A DNA stretch of 64,000 bases from Pyropia haitanensis (taxonomy: Eukaryota; Rhodophyta; Bangiophyceae; Bangiales; Bangiaceae). The DNA lies in assembly GCA_008729055.1 (NCBI GenBank), contig SDUX01000011.1, positions 124,001 through 188,000 of the forward strand. Direction: 5' to 3'. Shown in pieces: positions 22,570-34,441 of this stretch. Made by a program: the position numbers and the translations under genes. How positions within the stretch are numbered: the stretch's first letter is position 1; each line of letters starts with the position of its first letter. The notes under the pieces were generated by a model, which had not been told where the DNA came from, ran no database searches, and was given only the letters and a program-made list of their open reading frames with translations.

Positions 22570-23660
22570 GCCCCAGTGTAATCCCGCGTCGGTCGTACGC
22601 GCACGGTGTGGGGTGGTGTGGGTGTGCTCGACGCGTGGATGGGGCGCACCCAAACGGGCGGCGTCCACGCGGCGAGCCGACGGGGTCTCCCCCCCAGCGG
22701 TCGAGATCCCCCCTCACAGACTGTCAGGATGGAGGAGGTGCACAGCCAATGGAATGGGGGGTGCACCCACCCACTGTGCCGGGACGATGGAACGCGTATG
22801 GCTGGAAACCGGTGGGCCGGCTCGGCGCGGGGCGGCGGCGGCTCGCTCCGTAGGTCGGTTGCTGGGCGGGGGTTTGGCATCAGGCGGCGCGGGTGCACCT
22901 GGTGTGCCTTGTGGGAACGGGCCGTCCAGATCGACAAGGTCCTGATGGGCGTCGTCTGGCTTGTCGACGTTGGGATGCTCTCGAGCCGCGGCATTTGGGC
23001 GGCCTTGGTGCCGTGGTCTGATGATCGGTCTGCCCCGACGCGACCATGGACTCCCGCACTGCCGAGTGAAAAGCAAAGGGACCATTGGTTTTCCCATCGT
23101 GGGTGAAAATCCCACGGAAGAAACTGTCCTTCTTGTAGATGCAATTCTCATGGAATCCCATCCATCGATTTTGATGGACTCGATGTTGGTGACGGCGGGG
23201 GGGGCCATGGACGCGAGGGACCGGCCGGCACCCCAGCGGGATTGCCGTCCACAACTACAGGAGCAGTTGATCCACCACGACGGGATCCAGTCCGTGGGGG
23301 GGGTCACTCCCCGCCGACTGGATCCCGTCCCACAGACTGCCAGCGAGGCGCCGACCGCGATCCGACCGCGCGTCTCGGGGAGAGGGGACACCCAGCCATC
23401 TCGCGCGGCAAGCGCGTCCCATCGCCACCCTGCACCGTCGCCCAGACCCCTCCCGCGCACGTGCGCCACCCTTCCCTCGCTTTCCTTTGCCTTGCGCCTC
23501 ACGCGCTTTGCTCCCTTTTGTTCTGTCCTTGCCCCCCTCCCCCCACCCCCCCACACCGCTCGCCCTTTCATTTTCCTTGCCCACCTCCCCGCGTTGCACC
23601 CCACACCCATCCACGTTCTCCGTCTGTTTTTCTTCCCCCCTGACCGCCGTCGGTCCGCCC
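22570..23660. other. Lower-GC island inside extreme-GC block
   Basis: The part at about 22930-23350 is distinctly richer in A and T than its surroundings. It is bounded by a direct repeat (22705-22727 and 23321-23343, 19 of 23 bases alike). It contains a 14-bp inverted repeat (arms 23279-23292 and 23316-23329) and a small hairpin (23098-23103 with 23111-23116). On the plus strand part of it reads without stops as TIGFPIVGENPTEETVLLVD and further normal-looking peptide. The minus strand is open from an ATG at 23208 to 22714 (164 residues). Either could be chance. A transposon remnant is the best guess. Confidence 0.35.
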
Positions 23661-23700
23661 ATCCCGCCCCCCCCCCCCCGGCGCGCTCCCCCCCCCCCCC

Positions 23701-23934
23701 ATGGCGCGCGGCGTACCCCCCGGTAGCGCCCCCCCCCCGTCGGGGACCGCCGCGACGGCCATCACCGCCGCCGCCGCCGCCCTCACCACCGCCGCCGCGG
23801 CGGTCGAGGCGGGCGACTATGCCGCCGCCGCGGCGGCGTACACGGCCGCCACGCACGCGGCGGCGGCGGCGGCGGCACACGCCGCCACCGCCGCCGCGCA
23901 CGCGCACAACGCGGTCGGACGGGAGCGCGGGGGA

Positions 23935-23968
<34 letters not shown>

Positions 23969-25116
23969 ACGGCGGCGGGTACGCGTCGGCGACGGCGGCG
24001 GCGCGGTCGGCGCTGGCGCTCGCCGACGCCACCACCGGTCTGGACGGCGGCCGCCACGGCGGTGGCGGTGCCGCCAGGTCTGGCGGGCCGTCGGGGGGGA
24101 CCGCCGCCACCGCGCTCGACGCCGCCCGCCACGCCGCGCACTATGAGCACGGCGTCGCGCTGCTCGGGGGGGGGCGCGCCGCGGCGGCGGCGGCGGCGTT
24201 CCGCCGCGCCGCCCGCGGCGCGCCGTCGCCCGCGCTGCGCGCCGACTATGCGGGGTGGGTGGACCGCGCCGAGGCGGCGGCCGCCGCGGCGGCGGCGGCG
24301 CCGCCTGCCGCCGCGGCCGCGGTCGCCGACGCGGTCGCCGACGCGGGCGCCCCTGCTGCCGCCGCGGCGGGTGCGCCAGCGGCCGCCGCCGCCGCGGCGG
24401 GCGGGGCGGCGCCAGAGGCGGTGGGCGGTGCTGCGGTAGGGGCGGCGGCCGGTGCTGCGGTAGGGGCGGCGGCGGCGGCGGCGGCGGGCCCGCCCGCCCC
24501 TCGCTACGCGGCGTACCAGTCGGCGAGCCACGTGACGGTGGACGTGTACGTCAAGGGGGTGGACCGCGCCGCGTCCACGGTCACGTTTGGGGAGACGACG
24601 CTGCGCGTGGCGCTCGTCAAGCGGGACGGCAGCCGCGTGGGCGGCTTGGACCTGGTCCTGGGGGGGGCCGTCGACCCCGGCTCGGCGTCGTGGTCCGCGA
24701 CGGCGGTCAAGGTGGAGGTGCGGCTGGCCAAGGCGGCGGCCGGCACGGCGTGGCCCGCCGACCGCCTCGCCGTGCCCGCCGCCGCCGCCGCGGGTGCCGC
24801 GGCACCCGCGGCGGCGGCGGCGGCGGGGGCGGGGGCGGGGGCGGCCGCCGCCGCCGCGGCGCCGTCAGCGTCGGCGGCGGTGGCGGCGGCCGAGGCCAAG
24901 CGCCGCGCGTGGGATGCGTCGGCGGCGGCGGAGCTGGGGGAGGAGGACGAGCTCGGCGGCGACCCGATGGCGCTCTTCCGCAAGCTCTACGACGGCGGCG
25001 ACGATGACGCGCGGCGGGCCATGGTCAAGAGCTACTCGGAGAGCAACGGGCAGGTGCTGTCGATGAACTGGGGGGAGGTGGCGAAGAAAAAGGTGACGTA
25101 CGAGGAGAAGGACTGA
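23701..25116 (+). CDS. SUGT1: SGT1 co-chaperone
   Basis: HSP90 co-chaperone that works with SKP1/SCF ubiquitin ligases, kinetochore assembly and, in plants, NLR immune receptors. 471 residues in the usual order. An N-terminal TPR-like region (about 14-195) is so Ala-rich that single repeats are barely visible. The CS domain (about 267-355) contains RYAAYQSASHVTVDVYVKGV, FGETTLRVALVKRDGS and VEVRLAKAAAGTAWP. The C-terminal SGS domain (about 395-471) has GDPMALFRKLYDGGDDDARR and SYSESNGQVLSMNWGEVAKK, the family hallmark. Ala-rich linkers join the domains, so the protein is longer than typical SGT1 (about 350-370). It is a single exon with an intact frame despite lying in an extreme-GC region, which shows that the block carries working genes. 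Confidence 0.9.
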
Positions 25117-27488
25117 GCGAGGGGGGGGGGGGGGGGTGGCGGGGGGGGGGGGGGGGGGGGTGGCGGGGGGGCAAGGACGGCCATGGCCTAGACCGTTGCG
25201 GCCGCTCCCGTCCGCGCCCATGCAATCGTAAAGCGCGAGCGGCCCCGCGGGGTGGCGCCCGCGGCGCGCGTGCCGCCGCGCCGCGGGAAAACGGCGCAGA
25301 CGCGAGCGTGCGGCTCCCCACCGTGCGGGGGGGGGGTGCCGTCCACGACGCCCGGGCGGACCACCCCCCGCCGCCGCGGTGTGCCGGTCCGCCCTCGTCG
25401 CGCGGCGCGCACCCGACGGGGGTGCGCCGGGCGTCACGGCCCCGCCTCGCCGCCACCCTCCCCGCGCCGACCCCGTCGGCGGACCCTGCAACGCTGCCCC
25501 GTCGGGCGGCAGCCCCGCCGCCGCGGCCCCGCCGCCCGGCCGCCCCCCCGTCGCGGATCGCTCTCGCGCGTCGCCGGCGGCGGCCGCGGGGCGGCGGCCG
25601 CCTCGACGGCGGCGCCCCATCCCAGCGGCGGTGCTGCCGGCGCGGATGTTGGCGCGGCGCGCGGGGGGCGCGCCCCCCCCCCCCCCCTCCCCAACTCCAC
25701 GCCGCTCACCCCATCGACACGACCACCCCCCCCCCCCCCCCCCCCCGCCGCCGCCGCCGCCCCGTGCCGTCCGCGGCGGCCATCGACCGGCCGACCCCGC
25801 CCGCGGCGGGGGTGCGCGGCCGCGCCGCGGCGGCCGCCGCGGCCGCCGCCGCCGCCGCCCCGCGTGCCGCGGCGGCGCTGCCGCGGCCGCCCGTGGCGGC
25901 GGCCGCCGCCGCACGCCCGCCGTCGGCGCGTCCGCCCGCCCCCGCCCGCGGCGGCCGTCTGCCGCTGTGGGGCGTCGGCCAGACCGCCACCGCCGCGGGC
26001 CGCGGCTCGCCGCTGCGGCGGCAGCCGCCGCCGCCGCCGCCGCCCCCACCGCCGCCGCCCGCCGCGGCCGCCGCCGCCGCCGCCGCCGCCACCGCCGCCG
26101 CCCGCCGCGGCCGCCGCGGCCGCCGCCGCCGCCGCCGCCGCCGCGGCGGCCGCCGCCGACACGGCAGCCGCGGCGGCCGCACGCGGCGGCGGCGCCCCCC
26201 TCGTGCAGCGGCGCACCCCGCCCGGCGGCAGCCGCGGCGTCGGCCGTCCGCGCGCCACCCCCCCCAGCCACGGCGGCCAGCCCCCCACCGCCGCCGCCGC
26301 CGTCACCCGCCCCCCCACCACGGCCGGCACTACAGCTGCCGCCCCGACCCGCACCCGCGGCGGCACGCCGGCGTGGGGCGCGTCGGCCACCGCCACCGCC
26401 GCCGGGGGGGGGTGCCCCCGCCCGCCGCCACCGCCAGGACCACACCCGCGACGCCGCCGCCGCCGCCGCGGCGGCGGCGGCCACCGCGTCGTGGCGCCGC
26501 CGCCGCGGCGCCGCGGCGCCGCCCGGGGGGGGGGGGGGTCCGGTCCGCCCCCTCCTCCCCCCCCCGCGCGCGCGCTGGGTAGACCGCCGCCGCGCGACAG
26601 CGTCGCGGCGGCTCGTTCGCCGTGCGGCGTGCGGGGGGGGGGGGGGTGTGGGTGGCGGATGACGGCGCGTGGTTTTTTTTTTTTGTGTGTTTTTTTTTTT
26701 TTGGCCGTCGCGTCGCGGCGCGGCCGACGACGCGGGGGGGGGTGGTGGCGGCGTGGTGGTGGCGGCGGCGGCGCGGCCGCGACCGGAGGGGGGGGGCGGG
26801 GGGGGGATGGCTGCTGCGGTGGCTGGTGTGTGTGGGTCGGCGACGCTGCGGCGGGGCGCACCGGCGTGGCTGCGGGGGGGGGGGGGAGGGGGGGGGGGGG
26901 GGGGGACCGTGGTGGCGGTGGCGGTGGTGGTGGTGGCGGCGGCGGGGGGGGGGGGGGGGTGGCGGCGGTGGCGCCCGCGGGCGGGGTGGCCGCCGCGGCG
27001 CGGGGGCGCCATGGCGGCCGCCGCGGCGGCGGCGGCGGCGGCGGGCCGACGCGGCGGCTGCCGACGCGGCCGCCGCCGCCGCCGCCGCCGCCGCGGGCGC
27101 GCGGCCGGCACGGCCGCCGCGGCGGCGCGGCCGCCGCGGCGGGCCGCGCACGGCGGCCGCCGACCGCCCGGGCGGGCAGGCGGCGTGCGCCCGCGGCGGG
27201 GGGAGCGGCCGCTCGCGGCGGCGTGGCGCGCCGCGCGGCCGGCGGCGGCCGGCGCGGCGGCAGCGTCGCTGCTGCGGTGGCCGCGGCGGCCGGCGGCCGG
27301 CGGGCGGCGGGCGGCGGGCGGCGCCGCGGCGCGGCGAGCGTCCGCCACGGTTTTGCACAGCCGCCGGCGGGCCCCTTTGGGTGGCAGCACGCCCTACCCC
27401 CCCCCCCCCCCTTCCCCCCCCCACTCCCACGCGCCCTCCCTCGCTGTCCGCCCCCCACCCCCGCGGCCGTCCGCCCCCCCCCCCCCCC
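25117..27488. other. Extreme-GC stretch between SGT1 and TGT, no gene recognised
   Basis: G runs follow the SGT1 stop (25121-25162). After that comes dense GCC/GGC sequence with open frames in nearly every phase and no family motif. Two T tracts (26673-26684 and 26690-26702) lie about 800 bases downstream of the TGT stop. A gene could be hidden here, but none is supported. Confidence 0.35.
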
Positions 27489-28269
27489 TCAGATCTCATC
27501 GTTCAGAATCCGTCTCCGCAGGTCCCGCATGTAGTTTGTCATAAAGTAGAGGTTGTGGAGGGTCATGAGCGTCGCGGCGACCGGCTCGTGCGCCTTGACC
27601 AGGTGGTGCAGGTACGCCATGGTGGGCCCCCCCCCGGGGACGCCCCACGGCTCGCCCAGCGGCTGGTGGTGCCCCCGCCAGCGGCCCGACCGCACGTCCA
27701 CCCGCCCGGCCTGCGTCAGCAGCGTGCCGTGCCGGCCGAGGCGCGTCGGGAAGCAGCTGTCAAACGTGTCGACGCCGAGCGGCACGGCGGCGGCGATGGA
27801 CTCGACGTCGGCAATGCCGAGCAGGTGGTTGGGCCGGTCCGCCGGCAGGCGGGGCAGGAGGAACCGGAGCAGCTCGAGCAGCTCCGCGCGGTTCTTGCCG
27901 AGGCTGCCGCCAATGCCCCACCCGTCAAACGGGAGGGCGGTGAGGTAGTCGGCCGACGCGGCGCGGAGGCGGCGGTCAATCCCGCCGTGCAGCACGCAGT
28001 ACATGGCCTGCTGGCGGACGTCCGCGAGGTGGGCGGCCAGCGAGCGGGCCTCCCACCGGTGGGAGAGGAGCACGCTCCGGTGCAGCGCGTCGGCGTCAAT
28101 GTGGTAGGGCGGCAGCTCGTCGAGCGGCACGATAATGTCCGCGCCGTACGCCTTTTGCGCCGCCACCGACGACTCGGGGGTGAGGGTGAGGAGGCTGCCG
28201 TCACGGTAGCTCCGGAAGACCGCCCCGGCCTCGGTCACCCGCTGCAGCAGCGGCCGGCGGGTGCGGGAC

Positions 28270-28303
<34 letters not shown>

Positions 28304-29186
28304 GATGTGCGGCCTTGCCACCCTTTTCCGGCACGGCCGGCGGCGGCTTGACGCCCTTGCGGTTGAGCTCATCGTGCACCGTCCCGTGCGCGAGGCTAAA
28401 CACCTGGAACCCGCCCGAGTCGGTAATCATTGGCCGGGTGCGCCCCGTAAACGCGTGGAGCCCGCCCGCGGCGGCGACCACATCCGGCCCCGGGTGCACC
28501 AGCAGGTGGTAGGTGTTGCAAAAGACGAGCGGCAGCAGCGCATCCAGCGCGGCCAGGTCCACCGCCTTGAGCGCGCCGTTGGTCGCGACCGCCACAAACG
28601 CGGGCGTCTCGATGGGGCCGTGCGGCGTGTGGATGACGCCCGCCCGTGCGGCGGAGCGGGCGGAGCGGTGGTGCAGCTCGTAGCGGAACCACGCCTTGGG
28701 CTCGTAGGGGGGAAAAGCCGACGCCGGGGGGGGGGGGGCGTACGGGTCGGGGAAGGGGGGGGGGGCCCGCGCCTTGCGCCCGTGCCGCCGCGCCGCGGGC
28801 AGCGGGGGCACCCCACCGCCGCCGCCAGCAGCCACGGCGGTCCCGCCACCGCCGCCGCCGCCACTGGCGGCGCTGCCGCCGCCGCCGCGGGCGCCCCCGC
28901 CCGCCGCCGCGTCCGCGGCCGCCGCGGCGGCGTGGCGAGCGTCGGCGGCCGCCGCCGCAGCAGCGGCAGCCGTCGTCGCGGCGGCAGCGTCTGTGGCGGC
29001 ACCCGCACGTCCTCCCCCCACGGCGACGGCACGCGGTCGCGACGCTGCCGGCACGGCGGCAGCGGCAGCGAAGGCGGCGGCGGGCAGCGGCGGCGACCAG
29101 CCGCTACGGCGGCGGGCGGCGGCGGTGGCGGCCGCCGCCCGTGCCGCGTGGCGGGCGGTGGCGGCGGTGGTGGCTAGGGAATACAT
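27489..29186 (-). CDS. Queuine/queuosine tRNA-guanine transglycosylase (zinc site lost)
   Basis: Exchanges guanine 34 for a 7-deazaguanine base in GUN-anticodon tRNAs. 565 residues: an Ala/Arg/Gly-rich N-terminus of about 160 residues (possibly targeting), then a complete TGT barrel. Catalytic motifs are present: DSGGFQVFSL (Asp 256), LDELPPYHID, VLHGGID, FDGWGIGGSLGKNRAE and GVDTFDSCFPTRLGRHGTLL (Asp near 473). The end (LHHLVKAHEP...TLHNLYFMTNYM) aligns with the zinc subdomain. The usual CxCxxC, however, reads GEPWGVPGGG, so all three cysteine ligands are missing while the His (TLHN) remains. No other frame restores them. The sequence reads like a bacterial TGT rather than animal QTRT1. An Ala-rich insert interrupts the domain after about residue 290. 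It is a single exon; the start at 29186 removes a Pro-rich open extension. Confidence 0.9.
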
Positions 29187-29325
29187 GAAAGGGGGGGGGA
29201 AACCGCCGTCAGGGGGGTGTGGGAAGAGGAGGGGGGGGGGGGGGGGGGGGGGGGGGGAGGTGGAAGGGGACGGGCGGGGGAGGGGGGGGGGCGGCGGCAC
29301 GCGGCGGCGGCACCGACGGCAGTGG

Positions 29326-29365
<40 letters not shown>

Positions 29366-30369
29366 GGCGGCGGCGGCGGGCAATGGCGGCGATCCGCGGA
29401 TCGAGGCGGCGGCGTGATCCAGCAGGCCCCACGCCGCGGGCGACTGAGGCGCGCACCGGAAACGGCACATCAAGTCGTGTACTTGCTTCCGTCCATTGCG
29501 ACGCCGACGATGGGCGGGGATCCGCACGGGGCTCGGCTCGGGCGCAGGGGCGGCCCACGGGTCGGGTGTCTGCTGTCGCTCGACGGGGAGCCAACGCGCG
29601 AGGCGTGACCGCCGCCCCGCTCCAGACCCCCCCCCCCCCCCCCCCGCCGCCGCCGCCCGCCACGCACCGCGACCGCCGCACCGCGTCACGGCTCTAAATT
29701 TAGACCACCCCCGCCGTGGTGACCGCCAGGGGAGGGCGTCGGGGCCAAGGGGGGGGGGGGGGGGGCTGGCCCTGGCCGATCCGTGGGTCCACCCCGCGCG
29801 TCCCGTGGCACCCCCCCCCCCCCCCCCCCCACCCGCCTCGCCCCCGCCGACGCGGTGCGTGGCGCGCGGCGGCGGCGGCAGCGGCGGCGGCGGGCCCGCC
29901 AGCCCCGCCGCCGTCTGGCCAGTCCCCCCGCCCCGCCGCCTGCGGTCGCCGTTTGGGAGCGCCACCGCCGCCGCGTCCGTTGACGACCGACGCCCGGCCG
30001 CCCGCCGCGGTCGGCGTGCCCGTCGGCCGCTGCGTACGCGGCGCGCGCGTCGGGCAGAGCCGGGTTGGCGTGGCCGCCGCCGACACGGCGGCGGTCGCGT
30101 CGGCGGACCCCCCCCCCCTCGCCCCCCCCCCAGCCAGACGCCCCAGCTGTGCGGTGGCCAGCCCGCCGCCCCCCCCCCCACCGCCACCGCCGCCGCCGCC
30201 GCGTTTCCGCCGCGCCGCGCCGGCGGCGTTGCCGCCCCGCGCGGGGCGCGGCCCCCCCCCCCCCCCCCGCCTCCCCCGGCGGCGGCGGCCGACACCACAC
30301 ACCCCCCACCGCAGCCGCCGCCATGCGCGCGCCGCCAGCGGCGGCTCAAACCGGGCGCCTCCCCCCCCC

Positions 30370-30403
<34 letters not shown>

Positions 30404-31235
30404 GGTACACCCCCGCGCCGCTGTCGCGGCCGCGGCCACCGGCGTGGGCGGAACTGGGTGGTTGGCGTCGCGACGCTACGGCGGTGGTGCCGCACACTGG
30501 CGGTTTGTCGGCGCACCGGCGGGGGGCGCAGGGGGGGGGGCACCCGCTGCGGCACGCGCGCACCCCCCCCACCCCTTGCGCCGCGACACGGGGTGGGCAC
30601 CCCCCGCGTGGGCCGTTGCTGCCTCGGTGTTGCGGCTGTGGTCCCCCGCGCCGTCGGCGGTGGCGACTCGCCCCACGGGCCAAGAGCACCCCACCGTCCC
30701 CCAGTGGACATCCCCCCCCCCCCCCCCCCCGCCCCCCGCCCCGTCCCGCCGCCGCCACCACCACCGCCGACGCGTTCCACCCGGCGGCGCGCCGCCGCGG
30801 CGGCGCGTCGTCCCTCCCGCGACGCGAGCACCCCTCCACCCACACCCACACACACAGCCGCCTGCGGCGGCCACCATCCACACCTCCCCCCCCACCCGCC
30901 CGCCACGCACGCGCACGCCCCCCGAGGCGTGGCCGTCACGGCAGTGTCCGCCGGGCGCGCGCGCGCGCGCCGGCAGCGGGCGACGCGACGCCGGCCGCCG
31001 CTCCCCCCCCCCCCCCCCACCCCCCCCCACCCCCCCTCCACCACCTCATCCGCCGCCACCACGCGCGGCCACCCGCCCTCCCCCCCCCCCTCTTTCCACC
31101 CGTCACCACGCGCATCCCCTCTCTACCTACCGTCCACCTCCCTCCCCACCGCCCGGGTCGCGCCGCCCCCCCACCACCCTCCCCCCCCCCCCCCCCCCCG
31201 CCCTGCCCACCCCCGCCGCCGCCGCCGCCGCCACC
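29187..31235. other. Extreme-GC stretch, no gene recognised
   Basis: Upstream of both TGT (-) and the next plus-strand gene, so it should hold a divergent promoter. It has G runs near 29229-29258 and C runs near 30360-30402. It also has a moderate-GC stretch (29400-29600) and Pro-rich frames. No family motif was found on either strand. Confidence 0.35.
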
Positions 31236-31526
31236 ATGCCCGCCGTCATGGCCAACGACGCGGCCGCCACGGCGGCGGCGGCGGCGGCGGCGGCGGGCAT
31301 GGCCATGCGCGCCTACGACGCGTCGGCCTACCCGACGCTGCCGACGCTCCCCCGCTGCTGCCGGCCGCCGCGGCTGCCGCGGCCGCCCCGCCGCTTCCGC
31401 CGGGGCGGTGCGGCCCCCCCCACCGGCGCGCCCACCCCCACCACCGCCGCTGCCGCCAATGCCGTTGGCCACGACGGTGGCGGCGACGCCGTCGCCGACG
31501 GTCGGGGCAGCCCCGTCAGCCGCAGC

Positions 31527-31563
<37 letters not shown>

Positions 31564-31600
31564 GCGGCGGCAGCGGCGGCGGCGGCGGCGGGCGGGAGGA

Positions 31601-31631
<31 letters not shown>

Positions 31632-32253
31632 GCACCGCCGGCGCTGCCCTCGCGGGCGGCGACGCGGCTGCTCGCCACCGCGTTTTGGTCTGCCGCCGCG
31701 GCGCAGACGCCGCCGCCAGCCGACGCGGTCGCCGCGCTCGCCCGCCTCGCCAGCCGACCCGGGGGTGGCGAGGCCGTTGCCGCCGCCGCCGCCGCCGCCC
31801 TCCGTCGGCCGTCTACACCGCCCGCTCCGCTCATGGCGGGTACGGTAGGGGCGGGGGGGGGGCGCCGCCGGCGGCGGTCCCGCCGGCGGCCGAGCACCGC
31901 CGACAGCGTCTTGCCGCCGGCAGCCTCCCTTGGCGCGCCCGTGCCAACGGCAGAGGCGGCGGCGGCGGCGGCAGAGGCGGCGGCGGCGGTGGCGGCAGGG
32001 GCGACCCCCCCGGCCCTTCCCCCCCCCCCCCCGCCGCTGACGGCGGCGGCGGCGGCGGCGGGGGCGCTCCCACCAGGCCGGGCGGTTGGCGTCCTCGCCG
32101 CCGCCACCGCCGGCGTGCCGTGGCTCTACCGCTACACCGCGGCGGCGCCCGGCGTCGCGAGGGGCCTCGGCCGCCTCGTCCGTGGCGGCGGCGACGACGG
32201 CTGGGCCGCCGCCGTCACCCTCCGCGCGTGGGCGGCGGCGCTCCGGCCGCTCG

Positions 32254-32284
<31 letters not shown>

Positions 32285-32955
32285 TGGCGGCGGCGGTGGT
32301 GGCGGCGGTGGCGGCGGCAGGGGGGGGGGGGGGCGGCGGACCCGGCCGCCGCGTACTGGGTGCGCGTGTACGAGCGGCTGGCACGGGCGGTGGCGATGCC
32401 GCCCGTGCCGGGGGGGGGGAGGGGGGGGGGGTGGGTCGCGTTTGGCGTGCCCGTCAAGGGCACCCCTGCCGCCGCCGCCGCCGCCGTGGGGGGGGGGGGG
32501 GCGCCGCCGCCGCCGGTGGCGGCGGCGGCTGCCGGCGGCGGTGGTGGGGTGGCGGGCGGGTCGGCCGTGGTGGGGGGGGGGGGGGGGGGGGAGGGGGAGG
32601 CGGAGCGCCGTTGACGGCGTGGCCGCCAAGCGTCGACGCGTTGGTCGGCACGGACGCGGCCGCCACCGCCGTCACCGCCGCCGCCGCCGCCGTCGCTGGC
32701 GACGGCGACGGTCGCGGCGGTGACGGTGGTGGTCGGGGTGGGGGTGGTGGGGGTGGTGGTGGTGGCGGCGGCGGCAGCCCGGCCACGTCGGACGATGAAG
32801 GCGGGGCGGAGCGCCGCGGCGGCGGCGGCGGCGTCGCGACCGACGGCACCGTCGCGGACGCCGACAGGTACGCCGACGCCGAGACGGATACGGACGGCGG
32901 CGGCCACGACGGGCGCGCGTCGCTGCCGCTGCTCGCGGCGGTGCTCCCCCCCCCC

Positions 32956-32990
<35 letters not shown>

Positions 32991-33351
32991 ACCGCCGCCG
33001 CCACCGCGGCGGCAACCGCGGCGGCGACCGCGGCGGCGACCGCGGCGGCGGCGGCGACCGCGACGGCGGCGGCGACCGCAGCGGCGGGCGCCTCCCCCCC
33101 CCCCCCCCCCCCACTCGGTACCGCCGGCGGTCATCGTCGGTCGCGCCCGCCGCCGGCAGCGGCCGCCCATCCCTCCGCCTGTCGGTGGCGGCCGTGGTCA
33201 AGCGCGCCGCGCGGAGCCGCCTCGGCCCGCCGCCGGCGCCGCCATCCACGGGCGGCACGTCCGTGCTGGGCGGCTCGTTTTTGGGCGGCTCCCCGCTCGG
33301 CGGCGGCTCGGCACGGTGGGGGGGGGGGGGGGGCGCCGCGGTGGGGGGCGC

Positions 33352-33388
<37 letters not shown>

Positions 33389-33519
33389 TGGACCGCGCGT
33401 CGGCGGGCGGCGGCGGCGGCGGCGGCGGCGACTGGTGGGACCCGCCGCCGCCGCCGCCGCGGCCGCCGCTGGACCGCGCGTCGGCGGGCGGCGGCGGCGG
33501 CGGCGGCGATTGGTGGGAC

Positions 33520-33557
<38 letters not shown>

Positions 33558-34301
33558 CCCACCGGCGGCGGCGGCGGCCGCCGGCACCCGCCGCCCCCCC
33601 CCACCACCACCGCCACCGCCACCCCCACCGGCGGCACCCGCGCGACGACCACGACAACGGCAACGGCGGCGGCGCCGGCAACGGCAACGGCAACGGCGGC
33701 GGCGGCGGCGGCAGCGGCGGCTGCAGCGGCGGCACGCGGGGCGGCGGCGGCGGGGCGGGCCCCCCCCCCCAGCGCGCTGGCCATCATCCCCCCCCCCCCC
33801 CCCCGGCGGCGGGGGGCCCCTCTCTGACTGGCCGCCCGCCGCGGCGGCGCGCGGGGAGGCGCTGTCGCCCGCGCCGCCGGCGTCCACGGGGGGCGTGCCG
33901 ACGCCCCGCGCCGGCGGCACGCCCCTATCGGACTTTGTGCCGGTCAGCGTGCCGACCGCACGGGGAGGCGGGAGGGGGGGGGGGAGGGGGGTGCCGGGGG
34001 GGGGGTTGTGGGCCCCACGGTGGTGGTGGTGGTGGTGGTGGGGGTGGGGGTGGGGGTGGGGGTGGGGGTGGGGGTGGGGGTGGGGGTGGGGGTGGGGGTG
34101 GGGGTGGGGGTGTGGTGGGAGGGGTGGCCGCGGTGGGGGGGGGAGAGTCAGAGGGGGAGGCGATGTTTGGGAGTGTGCGGGGGGGGGTGGGGCCGCTGGC
34201 GGCACTGGTGGGGGGGGGACGGGGGGGGGCGCCGCCTGCGGATGGGGTTCCTGTTGGGGCACGACGCCGCCGCGCCGGGGGAGGAGAGTGAGGAGGAGTA
34301 G
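31236..34301 (+). CDS. Large unrecognised Ala/Gly-rich gene, frames broken at G/C runs
   Basis: The ATG at 31236 sits in a near-ideal context (GCCGCCACCATG). The first frame runs to about 32330 and has a poly-Ser run. It also has helical segments such as TRLLATAFWSAAAAQ, PPADAVAALARLASRPGGG, VGVLAAATAGVPWLYRYT and GWAAAVTLRAWAAALRPLA, which look like helical-repeat sequence. After G runs the sense shifts frame to AYWVRVYERLARAVAMPPVP (about 32350-32410), then ATSDDEGGAERRG and LRLSVAAVVKRAARSRLG (about 33175-33230). It ends with an acidic tail (APGEESEEE, stop 34301). The span may be one gene with homopolymer errors or introns, or two genes. Family and function are unknown. Confidence 0.4.
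31530..31562 (+). repeat. AGC trinucleotide repeat, 11 units
   Basis: Encodes a run of 11 Ser in the unrecognised gene starting at 31236. Confidence 0.9.
33375..33560 (+). repeat. Tandem duplicated segment plus GCC run
   Basis: A unit of about 72 bases encoding LDRASAGGGGGGGDWWDPPP occurs twice in succession and is followed by GCC triplets. The DWWDP core suggests the frame is coding in this part. Confidence 0.7.
34019..34111. repeat. TGG and GGGGGT repeat array
   Basis: TGG triplets (34019-34038) followed by about a dozen GGGGGT units on the plus strand. The G-rich strand could form quadruplexes. If translated it would give mostly Gly/Val or Trp/Gly, so it is probably intron or untranslated sequence, or a slippage-prone repeat. 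Confidence 0.85.
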
Positions 34302-34441
34302 ACGATCGTGGGGGGGGGGATGGGGGGGGGGGGGGCCGCGTGTACGGTACGGTACCGCCGCCGCCGCCGCCGCCGCCGCCGGGGCCCCGCGGCGGCGGCG
34401 ACCGCGGCGCGGTGGCGGGGGCGGCGACCGACCGCGTCGGT

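Noticed and set aside
25252..27534. Very long open frames on both strands (up to 841 codons)
   Set aside because: Overlapping frames in several phases give only Arg/Pro/Ala/Gly runs; no family feature supports any of them.
34019..34111. GGGGGT units as a telomere-like repeat
   Set aside because: Short, interstitial and inside a gene span; no TTAGGG-type or TTTAGGG-type sequence is seen.
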